Origin: a virus
IMG/VR virus record: IMGVR_UViG_3300027906_002394
Location: 1 to 64,000 of that record
Length of the DNA stretch: 64,000 bases
Reading direction: 5' to 3' (one strand)
Shown: one piece after another, positions 14,704 to 22,815 of the stretch
How positions within the stretch are numbered: position 1 is the stretch's first letter
Layout of the letters: the number at the start of each line of letters is the position of its first letter
Translations under genes and position numbers: made by a program
Notes under the pieces: model-generated
Seen by the model: the letters and a program-made list of their open reading frames with translations, nothing else
What the model was told of the DNA's origin: nothing
The model's database searches: none

Positions 14704-15809
14704 GGATTAATATCAATCAACAAAAAAGGTTCAAACAGAAAGACATCGATGAGGTCAAGAAATCTTTCCCTTTTCACTACTATCCAGAGCGTTATAAAGA
14801 CTTGGATGGTATTGAGGTCAAAGACTACTTGACACTTGTGAACTTTGATGATGTAATTATGCCAGATGATAAGGAAGGTAACTATCAACCGCATCGTTTG
14901 TCTGGACTCAATCCAAAGTATGATGAGATTGCAAGGAGTATTCATACACAAGGATATAAACTTGGAGAAGGTTGCCCTCCTGCTTTGTTTTATTCCAATG
15001 AACTTGCTAAGTTTGAGGTTATAACTGGATTCACGCGAGGCGGTATTCTTAGAAGTAATTATGTAGAGAATTTCCCTGTTACGACATATCGGGCAAAAAA
15101 AGGTGCTTCTGATAAGGAAGTTGCCAGTGCTTTGTCATTATATGGTCAATCATTCCAAGAGCATGACCCATATGGCGAACAGAAAAAGGGAGATATCTAC
15201 AGAGAAGTCTCTCTTGCTATCGATAGGGGATGGATAGAAAACAACTTTGATGCTATACATGATAGGGTCTATTCCCAATGTAAGATGTCTGATACGGTCA
15301 AAGATAGGATAGTCAATTCAGTAAAGAACCAATATGACCCAGATGAAATAGTAATATCATGGGGTAATGCTTCGGACTTAGGTAATAGGAAACCAGAAAC
15401 TTTCTTGGAACAGGTTGTTGGTAAATTAGATGGTGGCACAGATGGTGTCAAGTATCTTCTATACAGCGCCAGTAATCCACCTAAAACCTATGTTTCTATT
15501 TTAGAGAGGTATGACCCAACTAGAGAAAATCGTGTGGTGCTTCATACTGGTACATTAAAATCTTCTGGTAATCTTTTAGAACATTATGAGAACTTGGTGT
15601 ATGGATTCATAGATAGCTTTAGAAAGTATATGCTTCTACACTCACCCTTTTATCAGCACAAGGCTTATAAAAACCAAGGTGTAGGTAATAATCTTTTATT
15701 CGGGCCAATCACACTTTATGCTGTATTGCCCGCGTTATCTAAGTCTCATGATATATCAAGATTAGTTACATTTGATGATAATGGAAAATTATTTCAAGAA
15801 AACGCTTGA
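14700..15809 (+). CDS. ParB/sulfiredoxin-like domain protein
   Basis: 369 residues. The N-terminal third has a ParB-like layout: LSGLNPKYDEIARSIHTQGY (about 68-87), then PPALFYSNELAKFEVITGFTR, then NFPVTTYRA. This resembles the ParB/Srx fold, where a parameter loop precedes GxxR. The rest is helical, unrecognised, and ends TFDDNGKLFQENA. Phage proteins of this kind may be nucleases or NTP-dependent DNA-binding proteins. Its TGA is embedded in the -35 box of promoter P6. Confidence 0.5.
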   Translation: MRININQQKRFKQKDIDEVKKSFPFHYYPERYKDLDGIEVKDYLTLVNFDDVIMPDDKEGNYQPHRLSGLNPKYDEIARSIHTQGYKLGEGCPPALFYSNELAKFEVITGFTRGGILRSNYVENFPVTTYRAKKGASDKEVASALSLYGQSFQEHDPYGEQKKGDIYREVSLAIDRGWIENNFDAIHDRVYSQCKMSDTVKDRIVNSVKNQYDPDEIVISWGNASDLGNRKPETFLEQVVGKLDGGTDGVKYLLYSASNPPKTYVSILERYDPTRENRVVLHTGTLKSSGNLLEHYENLVYGFIDSFRKYMLLHSPFYQHKAYKNQGVGNNLLFGPITLYAVLPALSKSHDISRLVTFDDNGKLFQENA

Positions 15810-15834
15810 CATTTGCAAAAAAGATCAGTATAAT
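15806..15834 (+). promoter_or_regulatory. Sigma70-type promoter P6 for RNA-2
   Basis: TTGACA at 15806-15811, 17 bp, TATAAT at 15829-15834. GATC lies in the spacer just ahead of the -10 box (15823). The upstream gene ends inside the -35 box, and a T4-type late box follows at 15847. Confidence 0.85.
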
Positions 15835-15840
15835 GGTTGA

Positions 15841-16170
15841 AACTTGTATAAATAAACATGCGGTGGACGGTATTCGTACAATCCGTTTCCAACGGACAAG
15901 GTTTGGTGAAACTCCAAGACGCCGCTCCAATTTTTACGGTTGTAGTCCTAGGCATAGACTCCATCCTGTCACACTCAAAACTGCCTCGACTGAACTCACA
16001 AATTTTAGTAGGTCGTTAAATACACAACGAGGCCTGAACAAGCCGCTGGTAGCACACAGACCGAAAAAGGTTCAGTCCATCAGACTAACAGAGAGCAGTG
16101 ATGGTCTCGCATAACTTAGATGGACAAAGAGAGCTGGGCATCTCTCTTCATCCTAAACTGCCCACTTTTA
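15841..16170 (+). ncRNA. Structured non-coding RNA or long 5' leader (RNA-2)
   Basis: About 330 bases between promoter P6 and the small lipoprotein gene. Complementary segments are TCCGT 15882-86 with ACGGA 15892-96; GCCTCG 15983-88 with CGAGGC 16028-33; CTGAAC 16034-39 with GTTCAG 16070-75; CCATC 16077-81 with GATGG 16100-04; AAGAGAG 16127-33 with CTCTCTT 16142-48. The loop of that last hairpin carries TGGGCA (16135-40), which matches TGCCCA (16159-64), making an H-type pseudoknot immediately before the ribosome binding site of the lipoprotein gene. It could be a stand-alone RNA or a riboswitch-like leader. I match it to no known family. Confidence 0.65.
15847..15854 (+). promoter_or_regulatory. 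T4-type late promoter box TATAAATA
   Basis: Exact TATAAATA 13 bases downstream of the P6 -10 box. In T4, late promoters consist essentially of this octamer and need gp55, gp33 and the clamp; a gp33 gene is present in this window. It would let RNA-2 and the lipoprotein be transcribed late as well as early. Confidence 0.6.
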
Positions 16171-16183
16171 GAAGGACAAAACA

Positions 16184-16345
16184 ATGAAATACTTGAGTAT
16201 ATTAGTTGTGTGTATTATGATAACAGCATGTAGCGGTAGAATAAACCTTATCGCCGAATTACCAAAAGACCAAGACTTAGATGTTTCCATTAAAACATCA
16301 ACTTCTGGTAAGCTGCACAATAGTAATACACCAACAGCAGAATGA
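16184..16345 (+). CDS. Small lipoprotein
   Basis: 53 residues, ATG at 16184 with GAAGGA upstream. The N-terminus is a lipoprotein signal: basic-hydrophobic KYLSILVVCIMITAC with the lipobox ITAC-S at residues 14-18. The mature peptide (about 36 residues) is short, Thr/Ser-rich and ends NTPTAE. Such small lipoproteins can be outer spanins or superinfection-exclusion factors; no partner inner spanin is obvious beside it. Its translation may be controlled by the pseudoknot just upstream. Confidence 0.7.
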   Translation: MKYLSILVVCIMITACSGRINLIAELPKDQDLDVSIKTSTSGKLHNSNTPTAE

Positions 16346-16459
16346 AAGGACGAGAAGATTTGCCTTTCATACGCACCGAACTTTTGTTACGATGCGAATA
16401 AATGAATTTGTGGATGGTTAACATTTAAGTTAACTTAATTTGAAAAAACGGAGTATAGT

Positions 16460-16750
16460 ATGAAAAAAACTTCACAAGCAACAAAGGTTATTTCAGCCTT
16501 GCAGAAAACAGACCAAGGTCTGACTGCTAATGAAATGAAAAATAGGTTTGGCGTAACTAATGCTAGAGCATTGGTGACACACCTTCGACAGAACGGTTTC
16601 GCCATTTATTTAAACAAAACCCCAGCGTATACTGACAGGAATGGCAATGTACGAAAAGGTGTCTCTAGATACCGTTTGGGAACACCTTCTAGGGCAATTA
16701 TTGCCGCTGGATATAAAGCTCTCGCAGCTACTAGAGGTTTAGTAGCTTAA
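16460..16750 (+). CDS. Winged-helix/HTH DNA-binding protein
   Basis: 96 residues. The HTH is VISALQKTDQGLTANEMKNR, then FGVTNARALVTHLRQNGFAI (about residues 9-50), followed by a beta-wing (TPAYTDRNGNVRKGVSRYRL) and the ending GTPSRAIIAAGYKALAA. I recognise the GTPSR-h-h-x-A-x-Y ending and the LTA-x-x-h-x-x-x-FGV-x-N-x-RA pattern from T4-like cyanophage proteins of this size. A transcription regulator of phage genes is likely. It is followed by a clear terminator, so it is probably a highly expressed short transcript. Confidence 0.75.
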   Translation: MKKTSQATKVISALQKTDQGLTANEMKNRFGVTNARALVTHLRQNGFAIYLNKTPAYTDRNGNVRKGVSRYRLGTPSRAIIAAGYKALAATRGLVA

Positions 16751-16789
16751 GAGTTTAACCGAAACCGTTAACCAAACACAAATGGATAA

Positions 16790-16818
16790 AGGGGCAGTTT
16801 AAGACTGCCCTTTTTTTT
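16790..16818 (+). terminator. Rho-independent terminator
   Basis: GGGCAGT (16792-16798), loop TTAAG, ACTGCCC (16804-16810), then eight T. It closes the transcript of the HTH gene. Confidence 0.92.
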
Positions 16819-16825
16819 ATAAATA
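16818..16825 (+). promoter_or_regulatory. T4-type late promoter box TATAAATA
   Basis: Exact octamer immediately after the terminator and 25 bases before the ATG at 16851; a typical T4 late promoter position. Confidence 0.65.
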
Positions 16826-16850
16826 AACCGCACCCATATAAGGATAAGTC

Positions 16851-17036
16851 ATGGAAGTTGTTGTAGGGATTATTTTGGTACTCACATTGATATACGAGCC
16901 TGGTAATGTAGAGATTAATAATTATTGTAAGTATGCGGTAGAACAAGAAGAATTTGATTCTCGCGTAGAATGTTGGAATACATACCACGAATTCCGTGAT
17001 GATATTCCAATCATAGACGCAGAGTTTGACCTATAG
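16851..17036 (+). CDS. Small secreted or anchored protein
   Basis: 61 residues with AAGGAT upstream. The first 14 residues (MEVVVGIILVLTLI) form a short hydrophobic N-terminus that lacks a positive charge, followed by a soluble acidic region containing two cysteines (NNYCKYAV and RVECWNTY) that could pair in the periplasm. It converges with the minus-strand gene, overlapping by 6 bases. Unrecognised. Probably a late gene from the preceding octamer. Confidence 0.6.
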   Translation: MEVVVGIILVLTLIYEPGNVEINNYCKYAVEQEEFDSRVECWNTYHEFRDDIPIIDAEFDL

Positions 17037-18344
17037 GTCACATTCTTTCTTTAAGAAGTCTATAAATTTCTTGTTAAGGGTTGCTTGGAATTGGGGTTGG
17101 GGTGTAAAAGACCCTTTATACCTAATCTCTAGGTCTAATAAAGGTAAGTCTCCTTTCTGTAGTGTTAGGAATACTTTAGCACCTTCAGATACTTCAGACT
17201 TCTCTTCATTGATAACAATTTCATACCCTAACCTTTTATTGAGTTCGTCTAGTCGCGTGAGTCCACATAGAGTGGTGCTGAGACCTATGACATCCGACTG
17301 ACCAACGGAAACCTCTTTCCCTCTTACATTACCAACACCTGTTACCAATGCAAAGTCAAACTTCTGTTTGCCTAAGTCCTTAGCTTCCATCTCTTTGAAC
17401 AGTTTTGTTTTTAGTATGATATTTAAAAGAGCATCTGAGAATACAGACACATTATCATTAAGCACTTTCATGAAAGCCGCCCATAGTGGACTACCTTTAT
17501 CCGAGAGTTTATTGTTTACGAATGCTCTCATACTAATATTAATATCATTTGTTTTCTTGAAGTCTTGACCTTCATGTAGAAATAATCTGTCGTCTGATTG
17601 GTTCATGGGGTCATTAACATCTAATATACCATGACCTTTGATATCTATTACTGGTATAGTCTTCTTTGCAGACGGGCCATTGACTGACATTTTAAATAGT
17701 TGTTCATCTGTACCTAGTCTTTGACCTTTGGGTAATATTAAATATGGTTCTTTAGTGCCAGGCCTATTTGTTGTAGTAGCTTCTCTTATAACATTCGCAA
17801 AGAATTCCATTCTGACTTTTGCCAACTTCTCTTTTACTGGGTCAAACTCTCTTCCAGTTAATACAGTATCAAATGCTTTGTTGATAAGTGTTGGTGATTG
17901 GTCTTGTGATTTTCTTTTCTTCTTGAGAGATATTCCATAGTAAGTTTTCTTATCAGCAGTAACCATAACATCAGCAGAGTTATAATCTTCAAACCCAAAT
18001 GCACTTACTTTAAACTTCTGGACTTCCCTAGGCCAAATGTTACCTGTCATATAAGAGGTAACTTCTTTCTGGTCTCCTATTCCCATATATCTTCTGACAG
18101 CTTTTGCTGCTGATATACCACCAGCCATGTCTGCTAATTTGTCAGTCTTGTTTTCATCCATCAATGATACAAACCCTTGTTCGATTCCCTTGTTACCGAA
18201 TTGAACCTTTCTGGGATTCTTGAGAACCTCAGTTTTTGCCTTTATCATAAACTCTTTAAGACTATCCACATCGGCATAGTCAGCCGCCTTGGGTTTACAC
18301 AAGAGAGCGGCTGCAAACATAATTTCCGAGGCTTCATATGCCAT
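17031..18344 (-). CDS. Conserved marine T4-like protein, possible nuclease-like fold
   Basis: 437 residues, last gene of a minus-strand block. A central SAFGFEDYNSADVMVTADKK segment leads into YYGISLKKKRKSQDQSP and TLINKAFD. The D-x(n)-S-L-K arrangement resembles, weakly, a PD-(D/E)XK active site in which the acidic residue is replaced by Ser. The C-terminal half contains strand-rich LVTGVGNVRGKEVSVG and an LxLEIRYKGSFTPQPQFQATL ending. I recall similar proteins in marine myoviruses, annotated as hypothetical. Function not assigned. Confidence 0.55.
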   Translation of the reverse strand: MAYEASEIMFAAALLCKPKAADYADVDSLKEFMIKAKTEVLKNPRKVQFGNKGIEQGFVSLMDENKTDKLADMAGGISAAKAVRRYMGIGDQKEVTSYMTGNIWPREVQKFKVSAFGFEDYNSADVMVTADKKTYYGISLKKKRKSQDQSPTLINKAFDTVLTGREFDPVKEKLAKVRMEFFANVIREATTTNRPGTKEPYLILPKGQRLGTDEQLFKMSVNGPSAKKTIPVIDIKGHGILDVNDPMNQSDDRLFLHEGQDFKKTNDINISMRAFVNNKLSDKGSPLWAAFMKVLNDNVSVFSDALLNIILKTKLFKEMEAKDLGKQKFDFALVTGVGNVRGKEVSVGQSDVIGLSTTLCGLTRLDELNKRLGYEIVINEEKSEVSEGAKVFLTLQKGDLPLLDLEIRYKGSFTPQPQFQATLNKKFIDFLKKECDL

Positions 18345-18347
18345 GTT

Positions 18348-18506
18348 TTATTTCCCTTGGCCCCTGTACTTCTTATAAGACCGTTTTTTGTTCTTGTTCA
18401 TCGATGAAGTAGAAATTTTAACCTTTCTACCTCTTCCACCTATACCTTGAGAGGTACTTTTCTTTACAGGAGTGTGCCTGCTCACTGCTTTCCATAATCT
18501 AGCCAT
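18348..18506 (-). CDS. Small very basic protein
   Basis: 52 residues, ATG at 18506 with GGAG upstream on the minus strand. It is dominated by Lys, Arg, Ser and Gly (SRHTPVKKSTSQGIGGRGRK, ending KKRSYKKYRGQGK). It may bind nucleic acid. It lies three bases from the start of the 437-residue gene. Length and composition resemble small DNA-binding or ribosome-associated proteins; no family assigned. Confidence 0.55.
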   Translation of the reverse strand: MARLWKAVSRHTPVKKSTSQGIGGRGRKVKISTSSMNKNKKRSYKKYRGQGK

Positions 18507-18517
18507 TCATTTCTCCA

Positions 18518-18937
18518 TTATTGCGTGTTAGATAACGGATTTTCAAGCGCCTCTTCAATCTGTGTTCGTATAGATTTTCTGATTTCAATAAGTTCCTTAC
18601 TAGTATCTCTTTCAAGTTCATATAGTCTCTTATCGGACGCTCTAACATCCGAGAACAGAGATTGCATATCTCCGTCTATTCTATTTATAGACTCTTTAGA
18701 CATGTCTGTTACAAGGACTGTTGACCCCATTCTCTCTTCAAGAACTGATAATCTTTCTTCTATACCCGACAAATCTGGTGCCTCATAGGTAGAAATCGCG
18801 GCTTGCATGTCTTGATAGGTCTTGTAGACCTCAAACGCACCATAAAGTCCACCAATTAGTGTACCAAGCGCAGTAAAGACAAGAAAAAGCCTTCCACCTT
18901 TGATTTTAATTCCACCAACATCTATTTCTGTACTCAT
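18518..18937 (-). CDS. Membrane-anchored coiled-coil protein
   Basis: 139 residues. The N-terminus (IDVGGIKIKGGRLFLVFTAL) leads into one membrane span (about 17-40) and a conserved-looking APDLSGIEERLSVLEERMGS, followed by a long heptad-patterned coiled coil to the C-terminus. I recall the G-I-K-I-K-G-G then GGLYGAFEVYKTY pattern from cyanophage-like T4 relatives. It would sit in the inner membrane with the coil outside or inside; function unknown. It overlaps the 708-residue gene by 4 bases. Confidence 0.65.
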   Translation of the reverse strand: MSTEIDVGGIKIKGGRLFLVFTALGTLIGGLYGAFEVYKTYQDMQAAISTYEAPDLSGIEERLSVLEERMGSTVLVTDMSKESINRIDGDMQSLFSDVRASDKRLYELERDTSKELIEIRKSIRTQIEEALENPLSNTQ

Positions 18938-21060
18938 TCGTATTGACTCCTAATCATTTTTCGGATAGTCCCATGATTACTTTTAGACAGATTATATATT
19001 AACCTCGCGTTATCGTCAAGTTTATTATCATAGACAATGTAATTGACATTATAAAAGTCTCCATCTGTTAAATTTGATTCGTAATATGAACCTAAATCTA
19101 CCGAATTTTGAAGTGAAGCTATTGCTGCCGTCTGTCCAGAAGCAACTTTATTGGAACTTTCCATTTTTTGTTGTGCCACTCTTTCTGAAATAACCTCGGC
19201 AAGAGATTTTCGTGGCGCTTCTTGCTCTGGTTGTACCGTCATTACCTCAACTGGAATAATAGTAACACCAGTAACAGGTGTTCCAGATGAGATTAAATTA
19301 TTTTCAATTTCCATTTGCATTTGTTCTACTTGCAAATCCATTTTCATTTCATTCATTTCTGCATTATTTTCCAAGGTTTCGACTGAAACCCCACTCAAAT
19401 TTGAAAAAATTTGCGTGTCTGCACTAAAAAATTGGTTCGAGACACCCATTACACTAGAATTTCCCATACTTTGAGCGGTATTCTGTTGATTTTGAGCACT
19501 TTGAGTGATTTGATTAACCGTTGATCCCGATCCACCAGTTGCTCCTTGCCCAGATTCTTGGTTTTGTTGTTCTTCAGCCTGTTGACTACTATCATTATCA
19601 CCTTTTGATGACTCTTGACTCATTGTAACCGCACTTGCACTAATTTTTAATGCATTTTTAGTTTGTGCTAATGCGATTCTTGTTGCGAGAGGTGAAGTTT
19701 TTGGTTCGTTTACTGTTTCGGATGTTTCTTCGATTGGGTCTTCCTCTATTATAACCTCTTCAAACTCTTCCTCAACGATATCTTCTTCAAGAGTTTCTTC
19801 TAGTGTTTCTAATTCTTCTAATAATTCTTCTTCAAACATCTCTTCAAACAATTCTTCAGTTTCTTCATCAAACAATTCTTCAAGATACTCTTCAACTTCC
19901 TCTACATTTTCTTCAATTGCTTCCAACGCATCGGTACGAAATTCTTCCTCGATAATTTCTGGGAGTTCATCAATGGGCATGGTGAGAAAGTCTTGTTCTC
20001 CGATAAGTATTGGTTCAATATCGGATGAGGCAAAAAGGTCGATCCCTTCTTCCTCCATAAAGAACTCTTCTGGAAGTCCTGTGAAGAACTCATCGTCTTC
20101 TGCGATTCCTGTAAACTCTTCATCGTCTTCGATGATTCCGTACATTGCTCCTGTTTCTTCATCTGTCATCCACTCCTCTTCTTCTTCCATCATTTCTTCT
20201 AGTTGGTCTTCTATTAATGCTTCGTAATATCCATCACATGTATCATTATATAATGGGTCTAGGTCGCATTGTAAGTCATCGTAAGCATCTTGATACCCAT
20301 CACACTCAGTAGAATAGAAAGAATCACTATCACATTGTTGTGTTAGGAACGCGGCTGCGTAACCATCACAGTCTTGACTAGACAATGGGTCATATGCACA
20401 AGCTAATCCTTCACTTTCATATGATTTAGTCCCAGCATTTCCCGCCGCTGTACCATAGATGTAGTTAGCTTGTTGATTTGCAAAATATTCGTGTTGTACA
20501 TACTCATCTTCTGATATATCACCCATCACACCTATGAATATACTGTGATTGTTAATTTTTAAGTCGCCATACTCCATCGCGTAATCACCAGTTGGGAGTA
20601 TTTCTAAACTAAATGTGTTTTCGTGGTTCTTGTTGTATTCTTCTATTCTCACCCACCAGTACTTTGTTCCATCGGCACTAGTCTTAGAATAGAATCCCCC
20701 ATCATTATCTCTTTGTATTAGGTCTGTCCAGAAAGGAGCTATTGCATAACTAAACTTGTCTTGTTTGTTTGCTGCTATGTTTGCAACTTCTAATCCGTTA
20801 CAACACCAACCCTTGTCTGGCCAACTCTGAAAACCAAAGGTAGTTGGATTTCTAAACATGACAACACCGTTTGCCATCATCCAAGAGTTAGTATAATTTT
20901 CTCCATAGAAAGGAAATGTATGTCCTAGTGGTACATTCGCGTAACAGTCATCACATATAGTGTGGGATGTTGCATCTGAGGGAGGCGCAGTATATTGCCC
21001 AGCAGCTGGAGCTGCCAGAAATAATAATAACCCAACTAGTAATGTTTTTATCTTACCCAT
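18934..21060 (-). CDS. Large secreted, repeat-containing NIDO-like protein
   Basis: 708 residues. A signal peptide (1-21, KTLLVGLLLFLAAPAAG) is followed by a NIDO-like domain: PFYGENYTNSWMMANGVVMF, then YAIAPFWTDLIQRDNDGGFY, then WWVRIEEYN and NTFSLEILPTGDYAMEYG. Three short Cys repeats of the form C-x-DPLY-x-CDGY-x-A come next (about 215-280), then a very acidic Glu-rich stretch to about 440, then a Gln/Asn/Ser-rich low-complexity region and a final domain ending RKMIRSQYE. It is exported. I recall similar architecture in marine phages, with unknown role; adhesion or envelope remodelling is a guess. Confidence 0.65.
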   Translation of the reverse strand: MGKIKTLLVGLLLFLAAPAAGQYTAPPSDATSHTICDDCYANVPLGHTFPFYGENYTNSWMMANGVVMFRNPTTFGFQSWPDKGWCCNGLEVANIAANKQDKFSYAIAPFWTDLIQRDNDGGFYSKTSADGTKYWWVRIEEYNKNHENTFSLEILPTGDYAMEYGDLKINNHSIFIGVMGDISEDEYVQHEYFANQQANYIYGTAAGNAGTKSYESEGLACAYDPLSSQDCDGYAAAFLTQQCDSDSFYSTECDGYQDAYDDLQCDLDPLYNDTCDGYYEALIEDQLEEMMEEEEEWMTDEETGAMYGIIEDDEEFTGIAEDDEFFTGLPEEFFMEEEGIDLFASSDIEPILIGEQDFLTMPIDELPEIIEEEFRTDALEAIEENVEEVEEYLEELFDEETEELFEEMFEEELLEELETLEETLEEDIVEEEFEEVIIEEDPIEETSETVNEPKTSPLATRIALAQTKNALKISASAVTMSQESSKGDNDSSQQAEEQQNQESGQGATGGSGSTVNQITQSAQNQQNTAQSMGNSSVMGVSNQFFSADTQIFSNLSGVSVETLENNAEMNEMKMDLQVEQMQMEIENNLISSGTPVTGVTIIPVEVMTVQPEQEAPRKSLAEVISERVAQQKMESSNKVASGQTAAIASLQNSVDLGSYYESNLTDGDFYNVNYIVYDNKLDDNARLIYNLSKSNHGTIRKMIRSQYE

Positions 21061-21521
21061 ATTGATAATACAGCGAAACAGATTGCGAAAACTACAAGTA
21101 CACCTCCACCAGCAATTGCTATAATCTGCATAGTTTCCATTATTTCTGCTTTCTTCTTTCTCCTTTCTCTTGCGAGTCTTTTTTCTTCTTCTTGTTCTTC
21201 ACGGATTCTATCTGCCCTCAACTTTAATATTTCTTGCCAAGTTCCAAACCCGAATCTCATGTCAATCATGTTTTTCATTTCTTCAATTTGTTCGTTGGCT
21301 AACTTCGCATCAATTACAGCATGGGCGGCACTTTTATGTGAACCAATTAAGGTCTTGTTTCCCCATCTCTCTTTATTGATTTGTTGTTGACCATCTAACG
21401 CATTGTCAACCATATCAAAAATTTGTCTTATGTCTTGAACGGTATTAATATTCTTTTTAATAAATTCAACACTTTGTTGTACTAGAGCAATTCCCGCCAA
21501 TGCGGTTGATACTGGTTCCAT
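21048..21521 (-). CDS. Tail-anchored helical membrane protein
   Basis: 157 residues. The N-terminal MEPVSTALAGIALVQQSVEF and DAKLANEQIEEMKNMIDMRFG segments are helical. They are followed by a highly charged EEQEEEKRLARERRKKKAEI helix and one C-terminal span (about 132-155). The arrangement matches a conserved T4-like marine phage protein of the same size. It overlaps the next minus-strand gene by 13 bases. Function unknown; probably acts with the neighbouring coiled-coil and secreted proteins. Confidence 0.65.
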   Translation of the reverse strand: MEPVSTALAGIALVQQSVEFIKKNINTVQDIRQIFDMVDNALDGQQQINKERWGNKTLIGSHKSAAHAVIDAKLANEQIEEMKNMIDMRFGFGTWQEILKLRADRIREEQEEEKRLARERRKKKAEIMETMQIIAIAGGGVLVVFAICFAVLSIWVR

Positions 21522-21532
21522 AGTGGATATCC

Positions 21533-22651
21533 TTATTCGTCAATTGTACACACCTCTTCATCGGGGTAGTCTTCACAGAAATCCTTTTTATCCCATACTT
21601 TATACTCTACCTTTTCGTTACCATCTTTAAAAAACCGAATTTCCTTCTCGATGAGAGCATCCTCTGGAGCAAAGTCTGGGTTTCTTTCCCAATGACCCAA
21701 AGCTTCTTCTCCAATTTTACCACGATACGGGCACGGCGTGCCGGCCATTAGCATCGCATTGAAAACGCGAGCATCTTGGCACATCAAAGATACAGCAGCT
21801 ACCTTCATCCCCATATCATATAAACCACGGCTTAATTTAATCCTTTCACAGTTTTCATCTCGAACTGTTTTACCAGCACTAATACCAAACACCTGTGTTT
21901 GTACCGCACCACCAACACCAGTAGTACATAAGTCTTGTGAATAAGACCCACCTATTGCCGGCGCAATAGCACTCGGAGGCGGCGACTTGACTTCTTGTTC
22001 TATTTTCTGTGTTGTTTCATTCCTGTTTATGTTCTCGTTTCTATTATTCGATGTAACATTGGAATCACTTGTACTATTAGATTGGTTGATATTAGTATTC
22101 GTATTGCTATTGGTGTTATTCGTAGTTGTGTTATTAGTAATGTTACTGTTGTTATTACTTGTGCTGTTTGAGGTAACATTACTAGTATTGTTATTCGTAT
22201 TATTCTGGTTTACTGTCTGATTAATAGTACTATTATTAGTATTAGTATTATTATTGGTATTGTTACTAGTGCTGTTAATAGTATTATTATTAGTATTGAA
22301 ATTAGTATTTGTACTTGTTCCAGTATAAGTCGTATTGTTGTTATTGTTATTGGTATTCGTACTCGTACCATTATAAGTTGTAGTGTTCACATTGTTATTA
22401 TTATTGGTATTGGTATTCGTGCCAGTATAAGTTGTAGTGTTCACATTGGTGTTATTATTGGTATTTGTTTGCGTACCTGTTGTAGTAGTAGTATTATTAT
22501 TAGTATTGTTGTTGGTATTGGTATTATTCGTAGTGCTGTTAACTGTGCTATTTGTAGTTGTGTTAACAGTACTGGTCGTGTTATTAGCCAGAGCTGGCCC
22601 TGCTATCAACAGCATGCCAATAATAAGACATATCTGCTTCCTAAGTTTCAT
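21533..22651 (-). CDS. Secreted Asn/Thr-rich repeat protein
   Basis: 372 residues from the ATG at 22651, chosen because a signal peptide follows (MKLRKQICLIIGMLLIAGPALA) and AGGAG is upstream. Residues 24-210 are almost only Asn, Thr and Ser in short repeats (for example NNTNTNNN and YTGTSTNTN). The C-terminal 150 residues are a normal domain: SYSQDLCTTGVGGAVQTQVF, then GKTVRDENCERIKLSRGLYD, then MAGTPCPYRGKIGEEAL. I recall that C-terminal domain from marine T4-like phages. It has six cysteines and is probably disulfide-bonded and exported. Function unknown. Confidence 0.7.
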   Translation of the reverse strand: MKLRKQICLIIGMLLIAGPALANNTTSTVNTTTNSTVNSTTNNTNTNNNTNNNTTTTTGTQTNTNNNTNVNTTTYTGTNTNTNNNNNVNTTTYNGTSTNTNNNNNNTTYTGTSTNTNFNTNNNTINSTSNNTNNNTNTNNSTINQTVNQNNTNNNTSNVTSNSTSNNNSNITNNTTTNNTNSNTNTNINQSNSTSDSNVTSNNRNENINRNETTQKIEQEVKSPPPSAIAPAIGGSYSQDLCTTGVGGAVQTQVFGISAGKTVRDENCERIKLSRGLYDMGMKVAAVSLMCQDARVFNAMLMAGTPCPYRGKIGEEALGHWERNPDFAPEDALIEKEIRFFKDGNEKVEYKVWDKKDFCEDYPDEEVCTIDE

Positions 22652-22706
22652 TTTTCTCCTCTGTTGGAATATGTTATACAAATTCATTCCAAATTAGGAA
22701 TTCTGC

Positions 22707-22735
22707 TTGACTTCCTCTCTCACTTGTGGTATAGT
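22707..22735 (+). promoter_or_regulatory. Sigma70-type promoter P7
   Basis: TTGACT at 22707-22712, 17 bp, TATAGT at 22730-22735. It faces right in the divergent gap and is the only strong sigma70-type promoter seen ahead of the 23-kb plus-strand operon that starts with the desaturase. Confidence 0.75.
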
Positions 22736-22751
22736 ATAGTACTATAATCCC

Positions 22752-22759
22752 TATTTATA
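22752..22759 (-). promoter_or_regulatory. T4-type late promoter box (minus strand)
   Basis: TATTTATA on the plus strand is TATAAATA on the minus strand, about 100 bases upstream of the Asn/Thr-rich protein start at 22651. It would drive the minus-strand secreted-protein block late in infection. Confidence 0.6.
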
Positions 22760-22780
22760 ATTAAGCGGGCCTGAAGTCGA

Positions 22781-22788
22781 TATAAATA
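22781..22788 (+). promoter_or_regulatory. T4-type late promoter box
   Basis: Exact TATAAATA 27 bases before the desaturase ATG at 22816, downstream of P7. With the minus-strand box at 22752 it makes a divergent late-promoter pair. Confidence 0.6.
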
Positions 22789-22815
22789 TTGATACTAAAT
22801 TATTTCGGAAAAATT

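Noticed and set aside
15806-16114. 102-residue (or 94-residue from ATG 15833) reading frame over RNA-2
   Set aside because: Its start would lie in the promoter -10 box, so no leader could carry a ribosome site, and the product is an Arg-rich string without recognisable pattern. The helices described for RNA-2 explain the sequence better.
18525-20227. Several plus-strand Ser-rich reading frames
   Set aside because: They are antisense shadows of the Glu-rich minus-strand genes (GAA/GAG read as TTC/CTC and TCT/TCC) without start signals.
21700-22600. CRISPR-like repeats
   Set aside because: The repeats are degenerate Asn/Thr codon runs within one long reading frame, with no regular spacer.
21987-22697. 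Plus-strand Val/Leu-rich reading frames
   Set aside because: They are the complement of the Asn/Thr-rich repeat region (AAT/ACT codons read as ATT/AGT/GTT) and have no ribosome site.
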